DNA of 64,000 nt from Azorinus chamasolen (taxonomy: Eukaryota > Mollusca > Bivalvia > Cardiida > Solecurtidae). Made by a program: the position numbers and the translations under genes. Below are positions 22,501 to 34,609 of the stretch, one piece after another (position 1 is the stretch's first letter; every line of letters starts with the position of its first letter). The notes beneath the pieces are model-generated. The model worked only from the letters and a program-made list of their open reading frames with translations. It searched no databases and was not told the origin of the DNA. The stretch spans positions 60,264,633 to 60,328,632 of the forward strand of contig OY755240.1 in NCBI GenBank assembly GCA_963576725.1. The letters run 5' to 3'.

Positions 22501-23629
22501 AGAACAGTGTTCGAAAGTGGCGCTGAAAATGAGTCTTTTCATAAGTCGGTTTTCATAAGTCCTATGTAAAGTTATTTCATCTACTGCCATTGCAAACGAT
22601 GTCACCATACGGTAATGTATATTTAGGGTAGTGATCAAATAAGAAAGTCGTACATCTCAAGCGAGACGATGGAGCATATTTGTGTTTGTCTTATTGAATC
22701 TAAATAAAATTTAGATGCTCTTCAAAGTCTAATTTGGTCGAGTCCATTTAGATGTACGGGTAATATGCATTAATCCTTTGAGTAGTGGAAATGTGGAATA
22801 TATCAACGGTAAAGTACATTTAGAATGGAAAGGTAAAACTCACTGATGATAGTTTGGAATGACAAACATTGTACACTTTGGCCATAGGGTAACTCAAATG
22901 GTCACGGTAAAATGGCCGCGTTTCCATTAGTTTAAACATATTTTTTACTCATACTTTACAGTTGTACAAACATGCATTTTACAAATGACCACACTGATAT
23001 ATATAAGTAAATGGGTTGGACAACAAGTTCTGGCAACATTAGAAAAGGTACTCCCCAAACCGCGTTTCCATAATTTCATATTATTGTAAACACCATGGTG
23101 TTGACCCTTTCGGTGCCACATTTCTAATTGTCGTCTGTAAACCACTTTAATTAAATAATTTCGTAAAATAAGGAAATGAGATAAATAAATGCAAATTTCA
23201 AAGGAATAAGGGACATATAAAGAGTTTGAGAAAAACAAAGTGCAGTCCCTGATCAGACGCCGCCTTGAAAGGGTGCCGTCTGATGTGGGACTGGAGTATT
23301 TGTCGTGGTGCATTTTTGCGACATTTGCGATGAACAAGTAAGAAATAGTATAGTTTGTAACAAAATAAGAAAAAAACATTATTATTACGCAGTAACAACT
23401 CACCGAACATTCAAACCTCCCGTAGTAAGTCACAAGGCTGATTTAAGAATTTATTTATACGTGCTTTGTTTGTAGAGGGAGGTGCGACATATGGTACAGA
23501 ATTAACCAGGGTCCGTTTCACGAAATATTCTACGACGGGATTCATTGTAATGCTCCTACATGGCAATATTTGCAGCTACAAGCTAGTTTGGATCGCCGTA
23601 GATATTACGATGATATCTATCATACGAAC
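22501..23629. other. Non-coding stretch with one MITE hairpin
   Basis: A 162-codon minus-strand frame (22945-23433) crosses an M1-type hairpin (CCCTGATCAGACG / CGTCTGATGTGGG near 23250-23290), has no recognisable domain, and I regard it as chance. Nothing else is supportable. Confidence 0.45.
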
Positions 23630-23842
23630 TTAACCTATTCCCTGTTCTATGTTTATTCCAACTTTCAACTCCTACTGAATATTCATGGACAAATAGTTTA
23701 AATGAAATATTGAAGGTGGAACATTGCAGCCATTTTAGAAAGTAAAGAAACAGATCTATTAAATTCCACCAGCAAACAGCAGACCCTGACCAGACAGCTC
23801 CTATAGTTTGCAAAAAGGCGTTTATATGAAGGCGAGGGTTAA
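23630..23842 (+). mobile_element. Hairpin MITE, family M1, TTAA flanks
   Basis: TTAA at both ends; left part CCTATTCCCTGTTCTATGTT, core AGCAGACCCTGACCAGACAG. The right half of the hairpin is deleted. Confidence 0.65.
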
Positions 23843-24261
23843 CCAAACTTATCGCATACTAGAATGTGATATGACTGTCGTAAACTAGCAGTTACGATAA
23901 GTTTGGTCACATGATCTTTCGTAAAACGGGACCCAGATTACATTGCAAGGCGTTATGTAGGTTATCTACCTATCTATCGATATTATAAACCACGTGCTTG
24001 ATACAGTGTGGGCAGAAGTCTATATTGTTTAGTACTTTGTTTACTTTTGCAGTCTAAACTAATGGAATTAGTGAGTATTTTTTTACGCTTTATTGTGTAG
24101 ACATTTCTAAACTATTTTATCATAAATGTGTGCTGTTTACAATGTTTTTTATTTATCAACAGCCGAAAGTTAGTAATGTCAAGATAGTTAGGGGATATCA
24201 GGGAACTAGCGAATAACATCTAATCTTGATCGTAGTGAAAATCAGCTGTAGGTGTCTACTT

Positions 24262-24509
24262 TTAACCCTTCCCTGTTCTATGTTTATTACTATTTTCAGT
24301 ACCTACTGAATATTCATGGACAACATATTTATAATGATACGTAGAAGGTGGAACATGGTAGCAATTTTAGAAAGTATAGAAACATATATATCAAATTCCA
24401 TTAGCAAACATAGCACACCGTGATCAGACGGCTCCTACAGGAACCGCCTGTTCTGTGTCGACTCTGTTTGCAAATGCGTGAAAAGTCATTTACATGAGGA
24501 AAGTGTTAA
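24262..24509 (+). mobile_element. Hairpin MITE, family M1, TTAA flanks
   Basis: TTAA at 24262-24265 and 24506-24509; left part CCCTTCCCTGTTCTATG; hairpin GTGATCAGACGGCTCCTACA with its inverse; right part CATGAGGAAAGTG. Confidence 0.7.
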
Positions 24510-24951
24510 ATGAAGCAGATATCATATACACAAATGACAATTTTATATAAACAGAGGTTCACATAAGACACGTAAATTAAAACATTTTTAAGAATAACTT
24601 ATTTATTTCTCAACCAAACCCTATGCCTCTTCGAGAAGACTCTAAAGAGTGGTCAGACCATGGAGTTTGGAGGAGAAGGAACGCTTTTTAGAGTGCGTGT
24701 TTATCTGTGGTATTTGCTGCATGACTCATACATGTACTTTTAGTACTTGAGTGCGCACGTTTATCTGTAGCTCTGTTAGAGATTCCAGCGTGAAAGTGTA
24801 TTTATTTGTGTTGTACATATATTTTTTGCCTGATGCGCACAAATAATCAATAATGCAACAACAGTTTACTCACTTCAAGTTTATGTTTTAATATTAAATG
24901 GGAAGGCAAATACATGTAAAGCCCTAAGGTAGAATATTACTCTATCTCGCT

Positions 24952-25574
24952 TAACCCTTTTCGTCATGAATATCCGTGTAACAAACAATGACCGTATGAA
25001 TATTTACAAGCTGATATTTTTATCATAGTATATGAACACATGTTATGTTGGCTGTAGCAGAAACTGTAAAATAAGATCTACATTTTACAAGAAAGCAGAG
25101 CAGGTCCGAATTGGTTTGAAATGGTTCCTATAATTGCCATCTTTTCTTGGTCAACTATGTTTGCAAAGGAGGTAAAAAGCGTGTCTATTCAGTAAAGTAT
25201 TGCTTCTGAATATGGGAAACTAGTGTACATGTCATGGTAGGAAGAATCAGATCTACTCAATGCTATAAGCAAATAACACAGACCCAGATCAGACGGCTTG
25301 GGTCTACTCAATTGTCCAGGGAAATCTTTATAAGATGGTCCAAACAATATTATTTCAATGGCTATGAGATATATCTACTATCAAACGTGTTATTGACATG
25401 TATCAACAGATTACCTATATCACTAAAATCAACACTCATAAGGTTAACAATGTCGGACATATCTCTACTTTTGTATATAAGCAAACGCACTAGACACTGA
25501 TCAGACAGGAGATGTCCGATATGGGTCTACTCTGTTCGCAAATGCTCAAGATGCGTATCTATGAGGTAAAGGGT
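24952..25574 (+). mobile_element. Compound M1 MITE region
   Basis: Starts TTAACCCTTTTCGTCATGAA and ends near GAGGTAAAGGGTTA. Two M1-type hairpin cores lie inside (25258-25330, 25480-25550), so it is probably two overlapping or nested copies. The 88-residue frame here is MITE-derived. Confidence 0.55.
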
Positions 25575-25890
25575 TACCACTTCGATATCTCCAACTTCCA
25601 GGGACCATGCAATTACTCGAGATAACAGAGATTCGAGTTATCCGATTTCTTATCCGAACAAATTCTCAAGATCACAGCTTAATGCATGTCTAAAGTAATG
25701 CTGAAAGCTCCTGCAGCATTACTTTAGACCTGCAATAAGCGGTTACGTATCTTCTTAGATATGCATGGTGATACATTTTAGAACAATTATGTATTGTTAA
25801 GGTTGGAAGGATCGAACGTTTAGTTCGAGATATCTCGTAAGTCGATTTAACAGAGTTCGAGATATCGAAGTTCATATGTACATGTACATC
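25575..25890. mobile_element. Foldback sequence with a perfect 16-bp hairpin
   Basis: GTCTAAAGTAATGCTG and CAGCATTACTTTAGAC face each other around 25688-25729. On the outer sides GAGATAACAGAGATTCGAG and GTTCGAGATATCTCG/AGTTCGAGATATCGAAG resemble pogo-type MITE arms. Confidence 0.55.
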
Positions 25891-26644
25891 ACATATCACT
25901 TACTAAGCTGGTCTACTATAGATATTGGTTATCATAAGTAGAAGGTTTTCAACTTTCTACTAACTCAACAGGGACACATTTTCGATACTAGTTACCTTCA
26001 ACTTAATACATGTACTCGTACATGTCTGTTCAAGATATCAGTTATCTTAACTAGAAGGTTTTAAACTCTCTACTAACTCATCAAGAACGCATTTTCGATG
26101 CTTATTACATGAATAAATATCAAGTAACGTAAAGGGTTCATACCGATTATTTACGATTGTTTTTCGTGACATTGTCACTTGCCAATATTTATGCAAAATA
26201 ACATAACGCAATATTTTAAACAAAGTGGTTAAGTGATGACATGCATACAATCAATATCTTATACTTGAAACTTGTAAAACAATTTACATTAGTTAGGTCG
26301 TTTCGGGATAATGTAAAACACATTACAAGGGCGCATTTAGTCCAACTGAGTTATTTGTTTAATTCGTTTTCTGTATCAAACAAGCTCTTGCGTAATGTAA
26401 ATGAATTGTTTCAAATAAAACGAGGTACACGTTAGGTTCGTCACTGGGTGGATTGTAGTCTAGTTTGACAACTCAAAGCAATAATAGGTAGCACGTTAAC
26501 ATTTGTCATGTTTCAGCAAATTTTCAATTACATTTGCAAATTGTTTGGATCCAAATGAAACGCCGAAACAAATGGAAGTCTAAGGACCCAATCTATTTAA
26601 AACTGGAATGTACGTTTCTAGAAAAAAGATTTTGTAACTAAAGT
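25891..26644. other. Stretch without recognisable gene
   Basis: A short direct repeat (AGAAGGTTTTCAACTTTCTAC / AGAAGGTTTTAAACTCTCTAC, 25940 and 26051) and an M2-like half hairpin near 26535 are present. Open frames of 64-67 codons have no recognisable features. Confidence 0.4.
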
Positions 26645-27260
26645 TCAAATATGAGTCATGCAGGAAACACCACATACAAAACAAACAGCCACCCGAACAG
26701 CAACACAAGAAAACACAGCAAATGCACATAACTATAAAAAAGATAAAGAGACGTACAAAGACAAAACAAACTTACAATAGGTGAAAGATGGAAGTACCGC
26801 CTTGGAACGGTCAGTGACAAAAGTCACTGAGGGGTTTAACCGGTTTAAGGGCGCCCAAGCTCAAACTTATTCCATCCCCATCCTAAAAGACAAACATTGT
26901 AAATAAACGTATCTCCTCTCCACCTAATTTACAATAACCGCCGCGATGGCAAATACAGTGGTATAGTGCATGTAAAACGAATGCATTTAATCAAACTGTA
27001 TCCACCTATCGCTAGTGTACTCAATGATTGAGCTGCAAATAGAGTAACTGTAGAAAAGTAAAAACAACAAAAACGAAATAGTACAGATATCCGACGTCCT
27101 CCTTCCGTTTCCGGATTTAAAATGTCGCATTCATAGAGTAATAAACCTTTTTTGTCGGCGCACATGCAAAGAGGCCAGCGTGATTGTCAACTGTAAAAGG
27201 GTTGACAACCAAACATGCAGTATGTTGAAGTGCTATAGGATCAAGTACCTAGGTAGACTA
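26645..27260 (-). mobile_element. Family B copy with RT C-terminus (longest in the window)
   Basis: On the minus strand the sequence at about 27250-27175 translates to LQHTACLVVNPFTVDN followed by GLFACAP, the conserved C-terminal block of the Penelope-like RT family, then the KKGLLLYECDILNPETE extension, then the non-coding tail to 26650. This copy links the B tail to the RT frame and so identifies the family. The frame is broken around 27060. Confidence 0.75.
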
Positions 27261-28319
27261 CCAAATCAATGTGTTCAAGTGTTGCAAGTGTTGTAATCTT
27301 AGGTTCGAACGGATACTGTCTTATATCTATTTGAAGAGAATATAGTAACTGAAAATAGATTAACAATTAGTGTAAAAAGAACTGGAACAGATCAGTGTCT
27401 TCGCTGTTATGGAATCGTAACAAATGATAGTAAAATGTCTTTCAGGGCTACATATAAAGGTGCGTACCCAAATTCTAATTTCTTCTCGTCACTTCTCCAC
27501 CAAACCCTATACTGTGACCACTCCGTAGAACCGTCTCTTCGAGAAATAAAGGAGCTATTTTTAAAATATTTTAATAAACACATCTTATCTGGACCTCTGT
27601 AACGGATCAGTGTTTAGCACTTAGAGAAGTGTCACAAAGTATAGCAATTGTTACCGCTAACCTTCTCTTCCGTACAATTTGGCATGAAATTCAAATATTG
27701 ATAATATATGTTAAATTATTCGGAGCGGGAAAATTGTCAATGATCGATGTTGCAAATGGCGTATACCCAGAAGATAGTTCTCCCAGAGGTCTGCAATATT
27801 TGTTATGTTTTCCTTTACTAAACATTCTTGAATATTTACGATAAGCTTGACATGTTTGAATTTTGGAATAATCCATTTAAAATTATCATTGAAATGGTTA
27901 TTCTCGAACACATTGTGCAGACACTACATGGCCCGGCATACTGCATTTAAAATAGAGGCAGTTCATATATTTGTCGCATTACCGTTTCCATTTTTTGAGG
28001 TTTTTGCCTCTGTAGTCAACAAAACTAAAGGTCACATCCACTTTCTTCATGATTTGGGCTATTATAACAACAGAAAATTTCGGACATTTGTAACAAATTT
28101 CTAACAAATACCGTATGACATGGTTACTACGACAAAACATCATGTCAACAGTAAATCCCTCTAAAGCGGACGTTCAATTTAGTATAAACATCAATCTTGG
28201 AGACAGATAGCAGCTTAATGCAGGATGAAAGTCATACAGACAGCTCATCAGGGATATAGTTATATATAGTTATACAAACCAGCAGCATTTCAATATTGTG
28301 CTAATTTCCTCGTATTTAG
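27261..28319. other. Region upstream of the first recognised exon of HSPA12-like copy 2
   Basis: Should contain, or lie downstream of, the exon with the start codon, because the first recognised exon begins in mid-protein. I cannot identify that exon. A hairpin-MITE relative occupies about 27690-27900. Frames of 60-85 codons here lack support. Confidence 0.4.
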
Positions 28320-28463
28320 AGCATCATCAAAGAGCCAAAGCTGGTAGTGGCCATTGACATAGGTAGCACATACTCTGGGTATGCCTGGCAGTGGCGAAAA
28401 GATTTCCTCAACAATCGCAGCAATGTCGAGTTCAACACAAACTGGGGTGCTGGAGCTCTTCAG
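28320..28463 (+). CDS. HSPA12-like copy 2, exon with phosphate-1 loop
   Basis: A 144-nt exon in phase 0 between TCGTATTTAG and CAG|GTAAGTC. It encodes 48 residues including KLVVAIDIGSTYSGYAW, the phosphate-1 motif of the Hsp70/actin ATPase fold in the form typical of HSPA12 proteins (AIDxGxTYSGYA). The exon opens inside the protein (SIIKEPK), so at least one 5' exon with the start codon is missing from this annotation. HSPA12 proteins are divergent Hsp70 relatives lacking the standard peptide-binding domain; their clients are poorly known. Splice sites match consensus and the frame is intact. Confidence 0.85.
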
Positions 28464-30217
28464 GTAAGTCGTAAAACCAACAAAGGTGTGAGAACTGGGT
28501 TAACTGGTACACTATCGAAGGTCATTCATAACACTCTATACCCCATTAATATTCATGCAAAAGTAATGAATATGAAATCAGTTTTTTTATTTTAAATGAT
28601 AGTATGAACAATATTCTACCGTAGGCAAACCGGTACAATCACGTATAATTATATCATTTCATACAGGCGTTGTCCGATCTGGATCTACTCCGTTTGCATT
28701 GATTATGTATACATATAATAAAATACAAGAAAGATGAACAAATACTGTCAAATTAGTTCAGTTATCTACTAGTACCTAGGTTACCGTTATCCTGTTGTGA
28801 AAATAATGTTGGCTTAAACTTTGATCTGATCCATTCTTACTTACTTCCAGTTCTGTTTAACTTTTCATAAACTTAAAACAGAGTACCATACAGCTTGGAG
28901 CCTGATATGACGCCGGTTTACTCAGTGTCGCATCTGGAACCAAGTTCTGTGCCAATGTAGGTCAGGTCACACTTAGAAGGATAAAGGTTAGAATAATTAG
29001 GTTACACTGTAAGTTACTTTATAAATGAACCGAATAAGATGAATACATTGGCATGTCACTGCACTTCAATTCTATCGTATATTAATAATGCAGGCAACAA
29101 TAGTTACTGCACTTCAACTCTATCGTATAGTATAATGCATGCAGCAATGATTTAAACCTTGACTAGATAGAGTCGCTTGCAAAGGTTACTACATTTTTCA
29201 AGCATCTAAATGATATTGTTGTTTGCAACAGTGGTCGTCTGTTTCAATCTTAATCTATATAATTAATTATGTCATGCATAGACATTGGGATTAAAGTCTC
29301 CCATCCCATCCCTCCTCCCCGCTTAACCAAGAGCATTGAAGAAGTGCTTACACTAGTTGACCTGCTGTTAGTATAACTGTGTTTGTGATAATATAATGGT
29401 TACATCCATTCTAACAAAGGCTGATCTGCTCAACTGTATAATTATTTCTTTTGAAAGATGGAACACAAATGTATACCAAATGCAAAGTAGGTCCTTTTCG
29501 AATGATTACTCATTTGTTGCAATGAGATACTCTGGTCAATGAATAATGCCCTAACAATTGCGGTTCAATGAAATAGAAGAAAACAACGATGCTTACAATA
29601 TTTCTTATGTCGTGTTTTAAAGGCATTTCGAAAGGAATGTTGACCAACAGACCCCATGCTGCGTAATTTGGGTGCTGAGTCTCTGGTATCTAATACACAA
29701 ACTGATAAGGCGGGGTACTATCACAGAGGATCAAAGTATTATATATTGCATAACTTTATATCTTATGGCCACTGACTCTAACTGGAAACTGCAGGAGCAC
29801 TGCATGACAGTTGGATATTGTGTATCGTGGGGGTGCACTTAGGAAGGAGCATTGAGATGCCTTTAACTCTTCGCCCGCATGTGTAAGCTGTTTTGATACA
29901 GATGAGGTGCCGAGTAACTAAGTGCCTCAACAGAATCTAAACTGTATGAATCTCGGTCAGAAACGCTTTGAAAACGTTGACTAATTAATTCAGAAATTCT
30001 TCAGATCAAAGTTTAAGCTGACATCTGATCCTGATGCAAAAAAATTCATTTCTTTCGGTTTCGTAATATTTATTTCAAAAAAGCAGAACCAGTAACAGTT
30101 TGGATCCTGGCGAGACGCCGAGTTACTCGGTGTCTCATCTAGATCTGAACTGTTTGCATAGGTAATCACAGATGCGACATATGCAGCGAAAGTGTTAAAC
30201 ACGTTCTAAATTTTTAG
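28464..30217 (+). other. Intron 1 of the recognised part of HSPA12-like copy 2
   Basis: 1754 bp with GTAAGT donor and TTTTTAG acceptor. It contains M2-type hairpins at 28895-28935 and 29863-30197 and a fragment shared with 1305-1390 (GGCATTTCGAAAGGAATGTT). No other gene. Confidence 0.75.
29863..30197. mobile_element. M2 hairpin MITEs abutting a splice acceptor
   Basis: TTAA at 29863-29866 and 30194-30197. Two M2 hairpins are present (GATGAGGTGCCGAGTAACT region at 29900; GGATCCTGGCGAGACGCCGA / TCTCATCTAGATC at 30102-30150). The right TTAA lies 20 bases before the exon starting at 30218, so part of the branch-point region is MITE-derived or immediately next to it. Confidence 0.6.
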
Positions 30218-30403
30218 CTTCACAAAACATCCACGTGCCTACTGATGGAGAAAGATGGGGATAAGCCAGCGAAGGTTGACTCATTCGGTCACGTTGCAGA
30301 GAATCGTTTCTGCAATTACTGTGACACGGTGGATGGTGATTTAGCAAAGATTTGCTCCAAGTATTTGTTCTTCAAGAGATTTAAGCTTCTTCTGTATTCA
30401 CCT
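30218..30403 (+). CDS. HSPA12-like copy 2, second recognised exon
   Basis: A 186-nt exon, phase 0 to 0, acceptor TTTTTAG, donor CCT|GTAAGTA. It encodes 62 residues beginning LHKTSTCLLM, with GHVAENRF in the middle and ending KYLFFKRFKLLLYSP. In HSPA12 proteins this segment follows the phosphate-1 exon and ends with the conserved FKxFKMxL-type strand, which matches. No breaks are seen. Confidence 0.82.
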
Positions 30404-30529
30404 GTAAGTATTTTCCTTTTATTGTGGTATAATTTAGAAAGGAAACATACATTATAGAAAACAGTATTAAAGAATAATATTAGCATCTTAAACCATTGCA
30501 TTCAAGCAGCAAACGCGCTAGATCTGTAG

Positions 30530-30595
30530 ATATGTAGACAAACACATACATGTACATACACGATCGCACGATCGCACGCCCGCACGAAAACACTA
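30530..30595 (+). repeat. Short repeat, CGATCGCACG units
   Basis: ACACGATCGCACGATCGCAC followed by GCCCGCACGAAAACAC; a few imperfect copies of a 9-10-bp unit. Confidence 0.5.
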
Positions 30596-30829
30596 TTTGA
30601 ATTGGGTTCGTCATACAGACGTTTCTTTTTATACTGACAAAATAATGAATTAACATTGGTTTCTATAGAGAAATGTACATGTTTAGTTGATATAGAACGT
30701 CAATAATGCCGAACATTCCTGTGAAAGCTTTCTGCATAATTTCACCTTGCATTAAGATACAACCTGTCTTGAAAACTAGAACGAGAATCTTTTGACAGGA
30801 GCACTGTATTATGGTTGTAAATGTTTTAA

Positions 30830-31240
30830 AAGTACATGTATGAGTCATGCAGGAATCACCACATACAAAACACACAGCCGTCCAAACAGCACCACGACAA
30901 AAACAGCAAATGCACATGCATATCATACGACACAAATAGACGCACAGAGACATGGCAAACAGACAATAGAAGGAAGTACCGTCTTGGAACGGTCAGTGAC
31001 AATTGTCACTGGGGGTGGGAGTTAACCGGTTTAGGGGCGCTCAACCTCACATTTATTTCAAAAGAGGGTTGCGTGGTGACCAGTTGTAAAAGGGATGCAG
31101 TATCTTATAGTACTATAGGATCATATTTCATGTTAATTAAGTTTTAACATAGTTGATGAATAAAGTGAGAAAATGGGTATATCCGATAATTTCACGATGT
31201 TTGTAAATCACATCACCATAACATTTATTCATGGTATACA
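30830..31240 (-). mobile_element. Family B copy, internally deleted, with RT C-terminal remnant
   Basis: The minus strand from 31240 gives NKCYGDVIYKHREIIGYTHF and FINYVK, the block preceding the TACLVVNP motif in Penelope-like RTs. It then jumps, by an internal deletion relative to 26645-27260, to the B tail (AACCGGTTAACTCCC.. to ..CATGACTCATACATGTAC). Stops are present. Confidence 0.65.
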
Positions 31241-31309
31241 TAAATAATTCATGCATGGTATAAAATCAAATTTAGGGTATACATAAGAGACTATAACCTA
31301 TATGTTCTG

Positions 31310-31400
31310 TTAGAAAGATCTGAAAATAGGAGATCCTTTGAAAGCAAATCCATCAATGCAACAAAAGCAGCAAAGCAGTAAAGTATCATTCATCAGTACA
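31310..31400 (+). repeat. Degenerate family A fragment
   Basis: CTGAAAATAGGAGATCCTTTGAAAGCAAAT matches the family A unit start; the remainder is lost. Confidence 0.45.
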
Positions 31401-31444
31401 TAACTATGGTAGCAACATTGTAGTTGTATCCCTTTACATATTTT

Positions 31445-31660
31445 TTGTGAGATTGTTTTGTCTGTCCGTCACACGTCTTTTCCGGTCGGGTTTTAAAGTA
31501 CAGAAATGTGACAATGTGACAATGTGTCGCTGTGTGTATGTGTGGATGCGAGGGGTGTGTGGGGTAGACATCTGTTTTTGTGACAAAAATCCTCTAGTTT
31601 TTGTTTGTTATATCTGTGTGCATCTCTTTTTTGTCTTTTGATAGGCATGTACATTTGCTG
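31445..31660. repeat. Mosaic of short repeat pieces
   Basis: A TGTGTGTATGTGTGG tract, a P1 left-end piece (CTGTTTTTGTGACAAAAATC at 31569-31590) and a B-tail-like piece (GTCTTTTGATAGGCATGTAC near 31636). No gene. Confidence 0.5.
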
Positions 31661-32160
31661 TTCTTTTTTATCAGTAATTTTGCCCCAGCTATGTTTTAAC
31701 GGTTTCCATGGTAACCCTAGGTAATTTCCGAAACTACCTTGATTAAGAAAATGCGTCATAACTTTTCGAGGCAATAAAAGGAAAAAAACAATAGCCAAAG
31801 TAAAGCAGAGACATGTAGCTTGAATATGATATGTAATTTTATAAATATTCATAATGTATTCTTATGAATATCAATGAGGAAGTAAACAAATGTTGTTGTT
31901 TTTATAAAAAAAATAAAAGGTGTTAATTGTTCAATCCGAGAGGCCTGTTCAAATGTTTTCATGTGATCATACAAAAAAAAAAACCATCTTCGGTTCAGGT
32001 AAGCTTTCTATAAAGCATGCATATTTAAGCTAATTTGCATAAATTATAATGTGGTAAATGAATTTTATATGAGCATTGTAGCTAGTATTGTTTTGAGTAT
32101 ACTATCTTTTCTGTGATTTATTTTACGTAAAATACCAGACATTGTACCAAAAAGACGGGA
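31661..32160 (+). repeat. Family C, left arm
   Basis: Contains AACGGTTTCCATGGTAACCC, AATTTCCGAAACTACCTTGA, AATATTCATAATG and, further in, GAGTATACTATCTTTTCTGT and TTTATTTTACGTAAAATACC. All of these recur as the reverse complement, in the same outer-to-inner order, at 35635-36355. The two arms frame the GC-rich island and the CG-core block. Confidence 0.8.
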
Positions 32161-32575
32161 GCAGAGGATCATTACATTGTGTACGTTTGATTTGTTCATG
32201 AATTTAAGTGCCATATTTATGAATATTAATGAGATGTAAAATCAAACAAACTTAAATAAGCTGTTCATATCAGAGTCTGTTCAGAACTTAATGTAGACTG
32301 GAACAGAGATATCAATGCATTACGCTAATAAACATTAGCACGAATATTAATGGTAATGAAAAAATATTGAAAAATACGTAAAGCAGACAGGTGGGTAACA
32401 AAACCAAAATCTGTTTTGCAGACGATTTCAGAAAAGGAAATATTTTGTACATTTGAATATATATATAATGAACAAAAAAAAGTCAATTGCTGGAAAAATC
32501 TCTCTTTATTATATCTTTTCTGAGTTATTGAAAGTGCATATTTAACTATGTTTCCAATAGCCTTAAGTAACAGCA
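32161..32575. other. AT-rich stretch inside the family C arms
   Basis: Nothing recognised. An 83-codon minus frame has no features. Confidence 0.4.
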
Positions 32576-34600
32576 TTTAAAGTTATTCAATAGAATCCTC
32601 TCTCTCCGGAGAGAGAAATTTGTCGACCAATAGGGATACGATAGCCTTTCTCTACAATAGAGAGGTGATATTGTGTCATGTTCCGACAAAGTGAAGTAGT
32701 CTGGCGCCCACAAGAATCGGAAGGGGAGAGAAAGGGTAAATCCCTTTGGCTGGGGCCTAGAAGGCCCAGAACCCATAGGATGGGGAGGGGTGGGGGAAGT
32801 AAGGGGTAGGGGAAGGGAAGGGTCTAACCGATTCTTGGCCGGGCCCCGCTGAGGGGAAGAAGAGGGCCTGATTTTCTTACCTTTTTGGGGAGGTCCCGTA
32901 AGACCTTAGGGATTTTCCAGGAACCCAGACCGAAAGTGAGAGTGTTCCTGGGGAAAACCTTGCCTGTGTCTGCGAGCTCTTTCTCCTAAACCTTGCCTCT
33001 GAAAAGTAGTTCGGGAACAAAAGGAGACACCCGCAGCTCGTCCTTCGACTGGTCCTGCAAGGCGTTCAATCTGGAGGAAGGTGTCACGGCAAGTATGTTC
33101 GCTGTAGATGTCAGCCCTTGACCCAATGCCAGTTGAGCCGAATGGCCCAGCTGGTATGAAAGTCACTTAGTAATTTCGGAGGACGGGTACTCCGATTCAA
33201 GCTCCACATAAATGGCCACAGATAGGAGGCCGATGTTTGAAGCGACCCACAACGCTAAAGAAGTGAGAGAGAAACATTTGAATTTCAAGCCCTCATGCCC
33301 ATCCCAGGGCGGTTGTTAAATGAAGCCGGAGACCTAAGAGAGACTAGACCGTGAGAGTCATTGTCCATAAAATTGTAGCGGCAATGGTCAATCAAGTTGC
33401 CGGACTGGCACAAAAATCTTCGTCCTGGTGAGACTAGCGGGAAAGAAGTCCTCTTGAAGTGGGAAAAACTCCCTAGACTTAGCTAAGTTAGGGAGGTCCG
33501 TGTTTTCGGTTAACACTAGCCCGAAATAGAGGACACCTGTAAATAGGCTTCGGGGGATTAGGGCAGACAGAAGATGGGAGGAGTCTAAAATAATATTCCC
33601 ACACCTTTTCAAAAGAAAAAAAGAGGTTCAAAATCATCTAAAGTAGAAAAGGACAGATTCCCGTATACGTCTGAATGAGAGGCTTCCACAGGGCCTGATA
33701 TCCTAAAATAGGATCATCCCTGGGAGCCATAATGAACAATGTGTCTTCCTGCTCTCCCTCAGCGTTAGCCCTGGTGACCGCCGCGGATGGCAGCACCCTG
33801 GAGGAGTGGGACCCGCCACAGACACAGAAGTGTGGACTGTGGATGGATTTACAAGAGGGCTATCTCCGCCTCCCGAGCTGAACTCACAACAGGCCCTGAC
33901 TGGGATGTAAACCAGAGGGACTGCTTGGGGCAAGGCCGAGAGGAAAGGGGATTAGGTTCACTTAGGGGAAGTCCGATGACTCTGCTGGTCGACTCGACAG
34001 TAAGTCGAAGCTTGCTGGTTAAAAGGAACTTTACGTTTCCTACGGAGGCTGGGGCATCCGAAATGTACTCAGAAGACAAAGAGTAAGGGCGGGGTCTAGA
34101 CGACTGAGAATGTCTAGACTTGTCCGGAGCAGCTTCCTGATGACTTTCACCGTTGTAATGCGGTGCAGAGAAGAAAAGATTGGACCGGTAGATTTACCGG
34201 TCCAATTCGGTATACCGGTCAAAAGACCGGGCCACCGGAGGACCGGTTCGGGATAACTGGGCCGAGTTAGAGCGGGTGGAGCAGTGCTAAAAGTACCAGG
34301 ACCGAGTAAACTCTCATGGGCACAAGCTGACCGGGGTACCTGGCAGCAAGAGCACCGGGGACCAGAGCAAAAGGCATCGTTCAAGAGGTGAACGGGGAAC
34401 CCGCTCCAGAGCAAGAAGTCGGGAGCCGAGTGGCAACTGATAACTGGGGAATAGACTGCACCGCAGGAGCTTCCACGTCTCCCCTGTCAAGAGGTACGAA
34501 CTGGACAGGGAGCTGAAGCGGAGCATCCGCAGCAGACCAGATACACATTATGAGTGTCCCAGTCTGCCGCGAAATGCCCGCAAGAACCCTTGTGTTAGTC
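32576..34600 (-). pseudogene. GC-rich island with decayed coding sequence, unidentified
   Basis: Composition jumps from the AT-rich surround to clearly GC-richer sequence, starting at a TCTCTCTCCGGAGAGAGA palindrome (32597-32614). On the minus strand a protein-like reading runs, with several stops, through LWVASNIGLLSVAIYVELES (near 33250), then LALGQGLTSTANILAVTPSS (near 33110), then PFVPELLFRGKV and FPRNTLTFGLGSWKIP, ending in a basic and Gly/Pro-rich stretch near 32850. Upstream (about 33700-34100) serine/proline-rich frames occur. This looks like a gag-like or other retroelement protein, perhaps of a DIRS-type element, but I do not recognise it with confidence. The overlapping short open frames are fragments of it or shadows. 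Confidence 0.4.
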
Positions 34601-34609
34601 TGGCATGTT

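Noticed and set aside
22945..23433. 162-codon minus-strand frame as a gene
   Set aside because: It crosses a MITE hairpin, has no recognisable domain or splice context, and its composition is that of random AT-rich sequence.
33703..34526. Several overlapping frames on both strands in the GC-rich island as separate genes
   Set aside because: Longer frames are expected by chance in GC-richer DNA. Only the interrupted minus-strand reading at about 32850-33300 looks protein-like.
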